This document shows positions 32,698-40,861 of a stretch of 64,000 nt of DNA, in pieces; the first letter of the stretch is position 1; each line of letters begins with the position of its first letter. The translations under genes and the position numbers were made by a program. This DNA is from CAZDDI01 sp964504195 (GTDB lineage: Bacteria > Chloroflexota > Anaerolineae > B4-G1 > SLSP01), in contig CAZDDI010000001.1 in NCBI GenBank assembly GCA_964504195.1, positions 1-64,000 on the forward strand, read 5' to 3'. The notes below the pieces were generated by a model. The model was given only the letters and a program-made list of their open reading frames with translations. It was not told the origin of the DNA and made no database searches.

Positions 32698-33312
32698 TTA
32701 ATCATCGCTATGGGGTCGGCTGGCGCCGCTAATAACACGCAATCCGGTCATGGTAATCCCTATGGCCACGCCAATCAGTAGTCCACGCATTCCAGCCATT
32801 GCTGGCACGCGCTGAATCCAGGCAACTATTTCGCCCAAGAAACTGATATAAGGAACAGTGCCTACCAGTATCACAATGATGATAATGATGAACAACAACG
32901 CTCCAAAAGAGCGTCGTTGGCGCATCATTCGCATCACGGCCAGCAAGAGCGTCACCGCGGTCAGCGCCAGCAGCGCTGATTCGCCGGGAATCATAATCGT
33001 ATTAAGCAAGATTTGTGTCCACTCGCCGGTAGGCCCTTGTCCGGGCAGCATAACCAACAAAAAAGCAATCAATGCCGTTGTCATCACGGCGAGGCTGGAA
33101 AGTGTATCCGCGCGCATACGGGAGAGATGGCTAAGATGCACCCGTGAGAAATGAAGAAAGGCAATAATGAAGGCAAATACGCTAATCAGGATCGCCCATT
33201 GAATTAGTAGATGCCGTGCTTGATACAGTACAGTATCGGGGAAGAACGTCCCGAGTAACACCAATAGGCCGGCGCTAATAGCAATTACAGTGGGAAGAGT
33301 TCTTTTGAACAT
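32698..33312 (-). CDS. Six-helix membrane protein of the MutL-DUF6754 operon
   Basis: A 204-residue membrane protein. Hydrophobic helices include TVIAISAGLLVLLGTFFP, LIQWAILISVFAFIIAFLHF, LAVMTTALIAFLLVMLP, ALLALTAVTLLLAVMRMM, GALLFIIIIIVILVGTVPYISFLG and GLLIGVAIGITMTGLRVI. Basic loops between helices 2/3 and 4/5 (HLSHLSRMRAD, RMMRQRRSF) suggest their cytosolic side. No known family. It starts three bases after the DUF6754 stop. Confidence 0.65.
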   Translation of the reverse strand: MFKRTLPTVIAISAGLLVLLGTFFPDTVLYQARHLLIQWAILISVFAFIIAFLHFSRVHLSHLSRMRADTLSSLAVMTTALIAFLLVMLPGQGPTGEWTQILLNTIMIPGESALLALTAVTLLLAVMRMMRQRRSFGALLFIIIIIVILVGTVPYISFLGEIVAWIQRVPAMAGMRGLLIGVAIGITMTGLRVISGASRPHSDD

Positions 33313-33315
33313 AGC

Positions 33316-34071
33316 TTACCTGCCCAAGATCCCAATTAGAGAGAGAAAACTGGTCACCAAGATACCGAACATTACTAACCAGCGCAGTAAATGCTGTGCG
33401 TTAAGAGCCGCACGGTAAGAAGGTGCGGGGCTGACTTCAGCCCCACTGGCGAAGAGTTCTTCCCCCATTGCAAAATGACGAGGGCCGAGCGCTGGGTAAA
33501 GTGCGCCCATCGCTAAGGGGGTGACGCTGCCGCCCATTGAGAATATACCGCGTCGTGCGGCGGCCTCTGTGATTAGACTTACCTCTTGGTTGAAGGCTCC
33601 CAACATTACATTCGAACCGATATTGTTGCTATAGAGCTGGGTTGAAGTCATAGCCGCATACGTGGCGGGTGAGCTGGAGACAAACTCGACTAGATTACGC
33701 CGGTAGCGCATCAGATTCCCACCTTGAATATAAGCACGTCGCACCCAGTCGTCGGCCAACAAGAAGAGGGTTGGGTTCCCAGTCGTGACAATGGGGGGGG
33801 TGTCATAGGCGGCTGAGAGGTTGAGGAGTGCCGTAAGCCCTTCCAACGCAGCGACAGATGTCAGTGCGTCTTCACCGGTGATGTCGCCGCTACCCAGAGT
33901 GATGTGGATGAAGAGGCCCTCTTCAGCCGCGCGGCCCACTTCCTCCGAGAGCGAATTGAAGATGGGATACTCGCGATGCTGTAACTTGCGGCCTCGGTAG
34001 CGTAGGGCATAAAAGGCAAACACAATGCCACTGATAATTACGATTAGAAATGCTGCCAGGTTCTCAGTCAT
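33316..34071 (-). CDS. DUF6754 domain membrane protein
   Basis: A 251-residue protein with an N-terminal helix (LAAFLIVIISGIVFAFYALRY), a soluble alpha/beta domain and a C-terminal helix (LLRWLVMFGILVTSFLSLIGILG). The soluble part has the DUF6754 hallmarks as I remember them: AAEEGLFIHITLGSGDITGED, TPPIVTTGNPTLFLLADDWVR, GSNVMLGAFNQEVSLITEAA and ALGPRHFAMGEELFASGAEV. The function is unknown. Its start overlaps the stop of the small upstream gene (ATGA), so translation is coupled. Confidence 0.7.
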   Translation of the reverse strand: MTENLAAFLIVIISGIVFAFYALRYRGRKLQHREYPIFNSLSEEVGRAAEEGLFIHITLGSGDITGEDALTSVAALEGLTALLNLSAAYDTPPIVTTGNPTLFLLADDWVRRAYIQGGNLMRYRRNLVEFVSSSPATYAAMTSTQLYSNNIGSNVMLGAFNQEVSLITEAAARRGIFSMGGSVTPLAMGALYPALGPRHFAMGEELFASGAEVSPAPSYRAALNAQHLLRWLVMFGILVTSFLSLIGILGR

Positions 34072-34322
34072 TTGCGAACCGCTCCTTCAAGCCAGCGTTG
34101 TTGTACCCGCTCCATGACTTCCGGGCTTTCGAGGACATCCGCCCAGGGTATGAGGGTGTGTTGCGCCACAAAAGGTGTGAGTAACCAAATCGCCTGACTA
34201 CCAACGAATCCCCAGATTTTGAGGATTTCTAGTAGTGGCAGCACCAGTATGTCAAGCCCGCGGCATTGCAGGGCTTCAACCCACCGGTACAGTGTCAACT
34301 CAGGCGGTTGGGTCTGTGTCAC
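34068..34322 (-). CDS. Small protein leading the MutL-DUF6754 operon
   Basis: An 84-residue protein starting at GTG 34322, with AGGAG four bases upstream; a longer frame to an ATG at 34367 is less likely. A hydrophobic middle (LDILVLPLLEILKIWGF, AIWLLTPFVA) could form one or two membrane-associated helices, and the C-terminus is charged (PEVMERVQQRWLEGAVRK). No family is recognised. The four-base overlap with the DUF6754 gene supports that it is real. Confidence 0.55.
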   Translation of the reverse strand: MTQTQPPELTLYRWVEALQCRGLDILVLPLLEILKIWGFVGSQAIWLLTPFVAQHTLIPWADVLESPEVMERVQQRWLEGAVRK

Positions 34323-34407
34323 AGAACTCCTCTTCCAAAGTGTGGTTAAGAAGCAATGCCATAGCATTAAGTTTGATGTGTATTATGCTAATTCTTTTGC
34401 CGTTTTC

Positions 34408-34436
34408 AGTATAGCACGGTTTGCAAAGCGTGTAAA
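34408..34436 (-). promoter_or_regulatory. Promoter of the MutL-DUF6754 operon
   Basis: On the minus strand TTTACA (34431-34436) and TATACT (34408-34413) are 17 bp apart. Transcription would start near 34401, about 79 nt upstream of GTG 34322. No other promoter was seen between the tightly packed genes down to 26542. Confidence 0.55.
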
Positions 34437-34650
34437 GCGAGCATCATTCTTAGGGTGGCCGTCAAAGTTTTGCGGGCGCAGCAGCGCCCCACTTCCAGTG
34501 CAGACGCTAAGAAAGAAACCTGGAATTCTCTCTGACCGATTGACAACCATCAAGCCTGTGCAAAAAAGCGATGAATCTCAAGGATGTAGGGGGCAAGCGT
34601 AACCCTTCCGATGCAATAACGTTTCTCGCAGGTGAAACTTGATTTTCAGG

Positions 34651-34783
34651 TAATGTCATTAAGTTAGGCCATAGACCGGGAAAATTTCCAGGCCTTAAGC
34701 CTACAAAACATCGTTCTTCACCGGTAAAATACTACCCCACCCAATTTGGATGAAACCTGCCCGGTCTTAACTTAATGACATTG
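34651..34783. mobile_element. MITE family A, inverted copy with worn 10-bp target duplication
   Basis: The 133-bp element ends in CTTAACTTAATGACATTG, the complement of the 18-bp terminus. Read on the minus strand it aligns along its length with the copies at 19146 and 47458. The flanks GATTTTCAGG (34641-34650) and GGTTTTTAGG (34784-34793) match at 8 of 10 positions. Confidence 0.75.
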
Positions 34784-34788
34784 GGTTT

Positions 34789-35148
34789 TTAGGCAAGCGG
34801 TTCGTTTGTACAATCTGGCGGAAGTGCGAAACTGCCATTCGCTTGCGGTGGAAAGGGAACAACCCGTGTCACCGCGTCCAGATTGAGCGGGCCGTAAATG
34901 TGAGGGAATTCCAGCCCGGTATCGTAGCAATCCTCGTAGCGCACCTCGGCGGATATGCGGGCTTCATCAATGTAGAGCAATACCAGCCCGGTTTGTCCGC
35001 GATACAGGCTAGTGGCTACGCCGATGACTTGTTCCGGCGTGGAGCAGTGGATAAAGCCTTCCGCTGCCAGTGAATCCGCCGTATACTGCCCAGTGGCCTG
35101 CGCGGCTTCCCAGGTGGTTTGCGTTGTGATGTGCAAAATTTTACCCAT
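34789..35148 (-). CDS. DUF952 domain protein
   Basis: A 119-residue cytosolic protein matching the whole DUF952 family: ILHITTQTTWEAAQATGQYTADS, EGFIHCSTPEQVIGVA, LYRGQTGLVLLYID and EFPHIYGPLNLDAVTRVVPFP. The conserved His-Cys-Ser (IHCS) and PHIYGPL blocks suggest an enzyme. As I recall, the family has been linked by structure comparison to the ADP-ribosyltransferase fold; no activity is established. Its start codon overlaps the kptA stop (TAATG), so the two are translationally coupled. The gene ends six bases from MITE A. Confidence 0.85.
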   Translation of the reverse strand: MGKILHITTQTTWEAAQATGQYTADSLAAEGFIHCSTPEQVIGVATSLYRGQTGLVLLYIDEARISAEVRYEDCYDTGLEFPHIYGPLNLDAVTRVVPFPPQANGSFALPPDCTNEPLA

Positions 35149-35717
35149 TATACTTTAGCCTCCTCACTGATGTAATCTGGCGGTATGGCCTCACACAGAT
35201 ACACGCCCACTGTGGGATGATAGAACGCCATGCCTGCCGCGTGCGCGGTAGCGGCTGCGATGCGCAAGAGCACCGGCTCCGCCGTATGCCGCACTGCGAT
35301 ACTGCGCGCCAGCTCCGCCGTCTCCGCTAAGTGTACATACTGTCGCGCCATCGAACACAACCCTTCCCGGCGGATGTCCGTCAGGTTTTCCGGCGCGGTG
35401 CCGTGATAGAGCACCTCCGGCGGTACGACCGGCTCATACTCCGGGCGAAACGCCGTGTGCCCATATAGCGCGCGGATGCGCTCGCCCGCAATCTCGAAGC
35501 GTCTGCGCCCCGGCGCATCCACCACCGCCTGCACATCCGCACGCCCGGCCCAGCGGAAGTTGGGCAACCCCTTAAGGATGCGCATGACCTCATCCAGGCT
35601 CGCGTAGCCATCAGCATCCAGAGGGATGGGAAACCGCGCCGGGCGATGGCGCAGCAGCAACGCGAGGAACTTGCTCAACTTGCGGTGTTGAGGGGAAAGA
35701 TCAGTGGTTTCGGACAT
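35148..35717 (-). CDS. kptA: RNA 2'-phosphotransferase (Tpt1/KptA)
   Basis: A 189-residue enzyme that transfers an internal RNA 2'-phosphate to NAD+, releasing nicotinamide and ADP-ribose 1'',2''-cyclic phosphate. The signature blocks are all present: KLSKFLALLLRHRP with its active-site Arg-His, RRRFEIAGERIRALYGHT, LYHGTAPENLTDIRREGL (the NAD-binding HGT) and the RxxVH equivalent MARQYVHLAET. In yeast the substrate is a tRNA splicing intermediate; the bacterial substrate is not known. It is coupled to the DUF952 gene. Confidence 0.93.
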   Translation of the reverse strand: MSETTDLSPQHRKLSKFLALLLRHRPARFPIPLDADGYASLDEVMRILKGLPNFRWAGRADVQAVVDAPGRRRFEIAGERIRALYGHTAFRPEYEPVVPPEVLYHGTAPENLTDIRREGLCSMARQYVHLAETAELARSIAVRHTAEPVLLRIAAATAHAAGMAFYHPTVGVYLCEAIPPDYISEEAKV

Positions 35718-35797
35718 TGGATATCACCTTATAGAATCTCACGCCAAGCCGCAAAGCTGCCAAAACCCCCTTTGTGTCTTGGCGACTTTGCGTGAGG

Positions 35798-36535
35798 TCA
35801 TGCCTTATTATCCACTCCCGCGCCGCCCAGTCGCCACAGATTGGCACGGATTTGCTCTTGCTCACGGCCATCGAAACTGTGCAAGAAGCGCTCGATATGG
35901 TTGCGCTGTGCTTCATCTTCGCGCGAGCAGGCGAGCTCCGCCGGTATGTCCCATCCGCACGCGCGCGCGTAGGCGGCGATGTCGCGCTCGGCCAGGTAAA
36001 TCAGCGGGCGGATCACCTCGAACTGGTTGCGGAAGTAGGTGCGGCGCGGCGCGAGCGTCTCCAGCTTGCCCTTGTAGAGCAGGCTCAGCAGCGAGGTGAC
36101 GGCGGCATCATCGGCGTGATGGCCGAAGGCGACCTTGTTGCAGCCCAGTTGCTCAGCAGCGCGGAACAAGGTCTTACGGCGGTTCCAGGAGCAGCGGAAG
36201 CATTCCAGTGGCAGCGGCTCGTCTTCATCCACCTCTAGCGGGACGATGGTGTGGGGGATGTCGCACTCCACAAACCAGGGCTCCAGAATCGGGCGCATAT
36301 CGGGTAAGCCCACCGCCGAGCCGTCCACATGCACCGCGACGATGCTGTAGGGCGCGGGATCGCTCACACCGGGTAGCTGCACCCCGCGGGCGAGCAGATC
36401 AAGCAGGGTGCGGCTATCCTTCCCGCCCGAAACGCCCACCGCGATCCGGTCGCCCGGCGCGATGAGCGCGAACTCCCGCACCGCCCGGCGCACGGAGCGC
36501 AGCAAATAATGCGCGATAGTGTCTGGTGTAGCCAT
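35798..36535 (-). CDS. TtcA-like PP-loop tRNA-modification ATPase
   Basis: A 245-residue N-type ATP pyrophosphatase. The PP-loop is IAVGVSGGKDSRTLLDLLA, and a CxxC occurs in LECFRCSWNRRKTLF. KVAFGHHADDAAVTSLLSLLYKGKLETL is the second conserved block of TtcA/TtuA-like enzymes. TtcA adds sulfur to tRNA cytidine 32 using an iron-sulfur cluster, and the CxxC plus a later cysteine (AELACSRED) would provide three ligands. A TtcA assignment is likely, though a related thiolase is possible. It is separate from kptA by 80 bp that hold a CACGCCAAGCC-type palindromic patch. Confidence 0.85.
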   Translation of the reverse strand: MATPDTIAHYLLRSVRRAVREFALIAPGDRIAVGVSGGKDSRTLLDLLARGVQLPGVSDPAPYSIVAVHVDGSAVGLPDMRPILEPWFVECDIPHTIVPLEVDEDEPLPLECFRCSWNRRKTLFRAAEQLGCNKVAFGHHADDAAVTSLLSLLYKGKLETLAPRRTYFRNQFEVIRPLIYLAERDIAAYARACGWDIPAELACSREDEAQRNHIERFLHSFDGREQEQIRANLWRLGGAGVDNKA

Positions 36536-36605
36536 ATCGTAAAAAGCGACAAGGCGAAAAGGCGGAGAGACGCTTATTCGCTCACTCGCCTTTTCGCTTT
36601 ATCGC

Positions 36606-37631
36606 TCACTCGCTCAACCGTTGTCCGTACTGTTGCTGGTAATACTCGCGGTAGAGCTCCCCGCTCTTAATGGCACGCCACCACCATGCGTTCTTCACAT
36701 ACCAGCGCACCGTCTTCTCTACCGCCTCCGCGCACGAGTGCCGGCTCTCCCAACCCAGCGCCTGCAGCTTGCTCACATCCAGCGCATAGCGGCGATCATG
36801 GCCGGGGCGATCCTCCACATGCTTGATGAGGCTCTCTGGTTTGCCCACCGTCGCCAGCACGATCTTGGTCATCTCCAGGTTGTTCAACTCCGAGCCGGTA
36901 CCTACATTGTAGATTTCGCCGGGCTTGCCGTGATGCAGCACTACATCAATCCCCTCGCAGTGATCCAGCACATACTGGTAATCGCGCATCTGCATTCCAT
37001 CGCCATAGACCGGCAGCGGTTGATCGTCTATCGCGTTAGTAGCAAACAGCGGCACAACCTTCTCTGGGTACTGGTACGGGCCGACGTTGTTCGAGCCGCG
37101 CGTGATGGTGATGGGCAAATCCCACGACTCGAAGTAGGCGAGCGCCATTAGATCACCGCTGGCTTTGCTGGCAGAGTAGGGGCTGCGCGGTTCGAGGTGG
37201 TCGCTCTCGGTCGAGCGGCCTGTCAACACCTGCCCGTAGACCTCGTCCGTGCTAATCTGGTGATAGCGCTCCAACTCGAACTTCCTGGCAGCTTCCAACA
37301 GCACAAACGTCCCGTACACATCCGTCTGGATGAACGAGCCTGGCTCCATGAGCGAGCGATCCACATGCGTTTCGGCAGCGAAGTTGACGATGGTATCTAC
37401 GTTGTGAGCGCGAATCGCTGTCTCGACCTGCTCGGTGTTGCAAATATCGCCCCGCACAAAGGCGTACCGCTCGCCGAATTTGGCGGGCAGGTCTTGCAGA
37501 TTCTCCAGTCGCCCCGCATAAGTGAGCTTATCGTACACAATCAGCGTGTAATCCGGGTAACGCTCCAACATATAGCGCGTAAAATTCGAGCCGATGAACC
37601 CGGCCCCGCCCGTAACCAATAACCGATGCAT
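36606..37631 (-). CDS. rfbB: dTDP-glucose 4,6-dehydratase
   Basis: A 341-residue short-chain dehydrogenase/reductase enzyme that makes dTDP-4-keto-6-deoxyglucose. NAD binding: LLVTGGAGFIGSNF. The catalytic region STDEVYGQVL carries the DE pair specific to this family, and YSASKASGDLM holds the YxxxK. RGSNNVGPYQYPEK and IYNVGTGSELNN are also diagnostic. Length is normal. ATG 37631 is preceded by AGGAGG (37634-37643 region). It feeds rfbC (17187-17756) and other dTDP-sugar pathways; the two genes are unlinked here. Confidence 0.95.
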   Translation of the reverse strand: MHRLLVTGGAGFIGSNFTRYMLERYPDYTLIVYDKLTYAGRLENLQDLPAKFGERYAFVRGDICNTEQVETAIRAHNVDTIVNFAAETHVDRSLMEPGSFIQTDVYGTFVLLEAARKFELERYHQISTDEVYGQVLTGRSTESDHLEPRSPYSASKASGDLMALAYFESWDLPITITRGSNNVGPYQYPEKVVPLFATNAIDDQPLPVYGDGMQMRDYQYVLDHCEGIDVVLHHGKPGEIYNVGTGSELNNLEMTKIVLATVGKPESLIKHVEDRPGHDRRYALDVSKLQALGWESRHSCAEAVEKTVRWYVKNAWWWRAIKSGELYREYYQQQYGQRLSE

Positions 37632-38038
37632 GAAGACCTCCTTGTGAAAATCTCAAATCAGCAAATCGCAAATCAAAAAACTACAGAACTAGCGTAACGC
37701 GATCTTTAAGTCGCTCTCTCGTGGCGCATTAACGGCAGACAACGGCAAACAAAAAGTGGTTGGTCGTCGGTCGTCAAGGTGTAATTCCCCTCCGCTGAGC
37801 ATGACACCCGCATCAAGATTGTACCATAAAGCAAGCATTTGACATCTACGCCGCTGCGAGTAAAGTTACAGCAGCTGTGATGCAGTGTACCTGGCACTCG
37901 TACTGATGCAAAGTATCAACTATGCCATCTATTCAACAATGTAACATTAGCCATGAAATTAACCGCCAGCCCAGCGCGCGGCCAGTCCTGAGGGGAGACG
38001 TCAACCGCAACTTGTAAAGTGCGGTTGATCTTTGTGCT
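37632..38038. other. Divergent intergenic region with hairpin
   Basis: There is no gene. TTGACA then TAAAGT with a 16-bp spacer (about 37842-37869, plus strand) is a possible promoter for the glycosyltransferase. TCAACCGCA (38001-38009) and TGCGGTTGA (38020-38028) form a hairpin 10 bp before ATG 38039, followed by TCTTTGTG. It could act as an attenuator or hide the translation start. Confidence 0.4.
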
Positions 38039-39247
38039 ATGCCTACAGCGGCTTTGTCCCGGCGGATTCTGATGATTGCGCCCACCTCATTTTTCCTCGA
38101 TTACGGTTGCCATGTTCGTATTTTGGAAGAAGCCCGTGCGCTGCTTGCGCAAGGGTACCAAGTGCGGATTGCGACCTATTATCTGGGCCGCGATTGGCCC
38201 GGCCTGGATATTGCCCGCTCTGTCCCCACTCCCTGGCGCGCGGATTACGAAGTAGGTTCGTCGCGGCACAAAATCGCCTTTGATCTTTTGTTGGCCTGGC
38301 GGGCACTAGGAGAAGCTGTGCGCTGGCGGCCCCACCTCATCCACGGACATTTGCACGAAGGTGCGCTGCTCGGCGCTGCTCTGGCGCGCCTGTTACGCAT
38401 CCCCCTTGTCTTCGACTATCAGGGTAGTCTCACGGGCGAGATGCTCGATCACGGCTTCATCAAGCGCGACTCGGTGAGCCACTACTGGTGGCGGCGGTTG
38501 GAAGAGCGGATCAATCTGTTACCCAATCTGGTCGTCACCAGCACTGTGCATAGCGCGCAACAGTTGGATCATTCCCTACAACACGCGCAGCGCGTCTACC
38601 CGCTGCCGGATAGCGTCAACCTGGCGTATTTCTGCCCTGATTGCCTATTACCAGATGAACGCGCCCGGCAACGGGCTGCGTTGGGCATTCCCCCAGATCG
38701 CCAGGTAGCCGTCTATTTAGGATTACTGGCCGATTATCAAGGAGTACCGCAATTGCTCGAAGCTGCCGCGCGACTCCGCGCGCGCCAGTATCCAATTAGT
38801 TTCCTGGTGATGGGTTTTCCCGACATAGATAAATATCGCGGGCAAGCCGCCAGTTTGGGATTGACACCGGAAGATGTCATCTTCACAGGCAAAATCCCCT
38901 ACGAAGCTGCGCCCGCGTATCTGGCGCTGGGTGACTTGGCTGTAGCTCCCAAGCTCTCGGCGACCGAGGGCAGCGGCAAAATTCTCAACTATATGGCGAT
39001 GGCCTTGCCTGTAGTGGCGTATGACACGCCCGTGAGCCGCGAATATATGGCGGGGCTGGGCGTTTACGCTACCCCGTTGGGCGATGCACAAGCCTTGGTG
39101 GAATCCATCGCGTTTGTACTGCGCAATCCGGTGGTGGCGCGCGATTTGGGGGAACAATTACGCGCCCGCGCCGGGCGTCACTTTTCCTGGCAGCGTACCG
39201 GAAAACGGTTGACCAGCTTATATACACAATTATGGGAGAAACGTTGA
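38039..39247 (+). CDS. Family 4 glycosyltransferase
   Basis: A 402-residue GT-B enzyme. The N-terminal domain has APTSFFLDYGCHVRILEEARAL and IHGHLHEGALLGAALARLLRIPLVFDYQGSL. The C-terminal domain has VAVYLGLLADYQGVPQLLEAA, VIFTGKIPYEAAPAYLALGDLAVAPKLSATEGSGKILNYMAMALPVVAYD (the donor-binding segment with its E...K pattern) and the terminal FSWQRTG. This matches GT4 transferases for lipid or exopolysaccharide sugars. Its stop overlaps a TTG start of the next gene, so they are coupled. Confidence 0.88.
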   Translation: MPTAALSRRILMIAPTSFFLDYGCHVRILEEARALLAQGYQVRIATYYLGRDWPGLDIARSVPTPWRADYEVGSSRHKIAFDLLLAWRALGEAVRWRPHLIHGHLHEGALLGAALARLLRIPLVFDYQGSLTGEMLDHGFIKRDSVSHYWWRRLEERINLLPNLVVTSTVHSAQQLDHSLQHAQRVYPLPDSVNLAYFCPDCLLPDERARQRAALGIPPDRQVAVYLGLLADYQGVPQLLEAAARLRARQYPISFLVMGFPDIDKYRGQAASLGLTPEDVIFTGKIPYEAAPAYLALGDLAVAPKLSATEGSGKILNYMAMALPVVAYDTPVSREYMAGLGVYATPLGDAQALVESIAFVLRNPVVARDLGEQLRARAGRHFSWQRTGKRLTSLYTQLWEKR

Positions 39248-39909
39248 TACCTATGACTTCATTAACTCGCATTCTTTTTGTGCGTCACGGGCACGTCCAC
39301 AATCCGAACCAAATTATTTATGGGCGCTTGCCGGGCTTTCGATTGAGCGATATGGGGGAACAACAGGCGCGCATGGCAGCATTGGCGTTGCGCGATGTGC
39401 CTGTAGCTGCAATTTTCACCAGCCCGCTACTGCGCGCCCAGCAAACCGCTGACATTATTCGCGCGGAGCTACCCCACGTACCGCTGCACCCGGCTGAGCT
39501 ATTGATGGAAATTCACATCGAGATGGAAGGCCAGCCGTTAGCCGTTGCCGAGGCTTGTAATTGGGATTTCTATACCTACGCGCGCCCCGGCTATGAGCAG
39601 CCAGCCGATGTGCTCGCACGGATACAGGCCTTCATCGCAGAGATACGGCAGACCTATGCCGGGCAAACGATCGTTGCGGTCAGCCACGGCGACGCACTGG
39701 CTTTTACGACCTTGTGGGCCGTAGGACAGGCACTCTTGCCGCTTCATAAACACGCGCTGGATCGGTTGGCGGGGTTTGCGGATGCCTATCCACAGCCGGC
39801 ATCCATCATCATGTTGGGCTTTACGCCCGCCGATGAGTTGCCTGCGGAGATAAGCTATTTGCGGCCCTATGGCCCGGAGCTGGTGTATAGCGTTGGTGCG
39901 CCACGGTGA
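39244..39909 (+). CDS. Histidine phosphatase family protein
   Basis: A 221-residue phosphoglycerate-mutase-like phosphatase. The phosphohistidine motif is LFVRHGHVHNP; AIFTSPLLRAQQTADII and IVAVSHGDAL give the second arginine and histidine of the active site. The substrate is unknown. TTG 39244 is the proposed start: GGGAG lies five bases upstream and it overlaps the previous stop as TTGA. ATG 39253 or ATG 39232 are alternatives. It ends just before a strong terminator. Confidence 0.88.
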   Translation: MIPMTSLTRILFVRHGHVHNPNQIIYGRLPGFRLSDMGEQQARMAALALRDVPVAAIFTSPLLRAQQTADIIRAELPHVPLHPAELLMEIHIEMEGQPLAVAEACNWDFYTYARPGYEQPADVLARIQAFIAEIRQTYAGQTIVAVSHGDALAFTTLWAVGQALLPLHKHALDRLAGFADAYPQPASIIMLGFTPADELPAEISYLRPYGPELVYSVGAPR

Positions 39910-39927
39910 CGCGAGGGGGGATAACGC

Positions 39928-39957
39928 ACACGGCCCGGTTATTGTACCGGGCCGTGT
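39928..39957. terminator. Terminator between the phosphatase and the tRNA operon
   Basis: ACACGGCCCGGT (39928-39939) and ACCGGGCCGTGT (39946-39957) are perfectly complementary around a 6-nt loop. It lies between convergent transcripts and probably serves both. Confidence 0.75.
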
Positions 39958-39965
39958 ATTAGTAG

Positions 39966-40049
39966 TGGGGCGGGTGGGGGTCGAACCCACACACTCTCAC
40001 GAGTAGAGGATTTTAAGTCCTCGGCGTCTGCCTATTCCGCCACCGCCCC
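39966..40049 (-). tRNA. tRNA-Leu (anticodon TAA)
   Basis: The minus strand folds as a class II tRNA with acceptor GGGGCGG/CCGCCCC, anticodon stem-loop GAGGA-CTTAAAA-TCCTC, a long variable arm (CTCGTGAGAG region) and T-loop GGTTCGACCCC. The CCA end is not encoded. It is last in a three-tRNA operon. Confidence 0.95.
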
Positions 40050-40102
40050 TTTATAAGAAACGGGCATCTTCAAGATGCCCGCTAAACTTTAATGCTGCTC
40101 GA

Positions 40103-40174
<72 letters not shown>

Positions 40175-40183
40175 GAAAGCGTG

Positions 40184-40256
<73 letters not shown>

Positions 40257-40267
40257 TTACAAGCAAG

Positions 40268-40295
40268 ATTATAACATAAGTCTAAGATTTGACAA
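40268..40295 (-). promoter_or_regulatory. Promoter of the Gly-Cys-Leu tRNA operon
   Basis: On the minus strand TTGTCA (40290-40295), a 16-bp spacer and TATAAT (40268-40273), ending about 11 bp before the tRNA-Gly 5' end. Confidence 0.75.
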
Positions 40296-40861
40296 GAGCT
40301 TTCGCGCCCTTATTGGCTTTTTTTACCGCCTGATGCTACAATGAAAGTGCCAAAGGATGAAGAGAATTTAAAGTTCAAAAATGGAAATTCCTGGTTCTAC
40401 CGTTTTCTGTGGATTGAAGGTTCTTGTGGGGAAATAGCCTCCGTTTAGGCGCTATTTCTGCGGCATAATCCCTAAAAATCGCTGTTTTTGACCGTGAAAG
40501 TGGGACATCTTGAGCAAATCTACCGAATCCGTGAGAAGCAGGGAAATCTCACGCTAAGCCACCAAGCACACTGAATTTTCCTTCCTTTGCGGCTATGCAT
40601 GAGCCAATCTGCTGTTTTCCGGGCGTTTTTAGGTGACTATGCCACACCAACGATAACGAAAATTTCACAAGGATTTACGGTCTGGTTCGGGAGAAGCAAT
40701 CCTTGCTTTACCAAATTCAATTAGCCCTTGGCATATCCAACGCAGCTTTCCCGGTTAGGCTTGCCGGGATTGCCTCGCCCGAACGGGACTCGTTCACATG
40801 CAGAACGGTCGGCCCCGCTGGTTTCGGCAAACTCAACCAGCGGCTTCAATCGTTTTGAGAT
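40296..40861. other. Gene-free region upstream of the seven-GAF kinase
   Basis: There is no gene. A weak plus-strand promoter TTGGCT/TACAAT with an 18-bp spacer lies at 40313-40342. AATCTCACGCTAAGCCACCA near 40552 resembles the patch after kptA near 35737. A hairpin CCGCTGGTT (40814-40822)/AACCAGCGG (40835-40843) stands just before the kinase start. Confidence 0.35.

Noticed and set aside
36541..36610. GCGACAAGGCGAAAAGGCGG and TCGCTCACTCGCCTTTTCGC as a regulatory repeat
   Set aside because: It is a simple low-complexity inverted patch between two genes; no second copy or clear role was seen, other than as a possible terminator.
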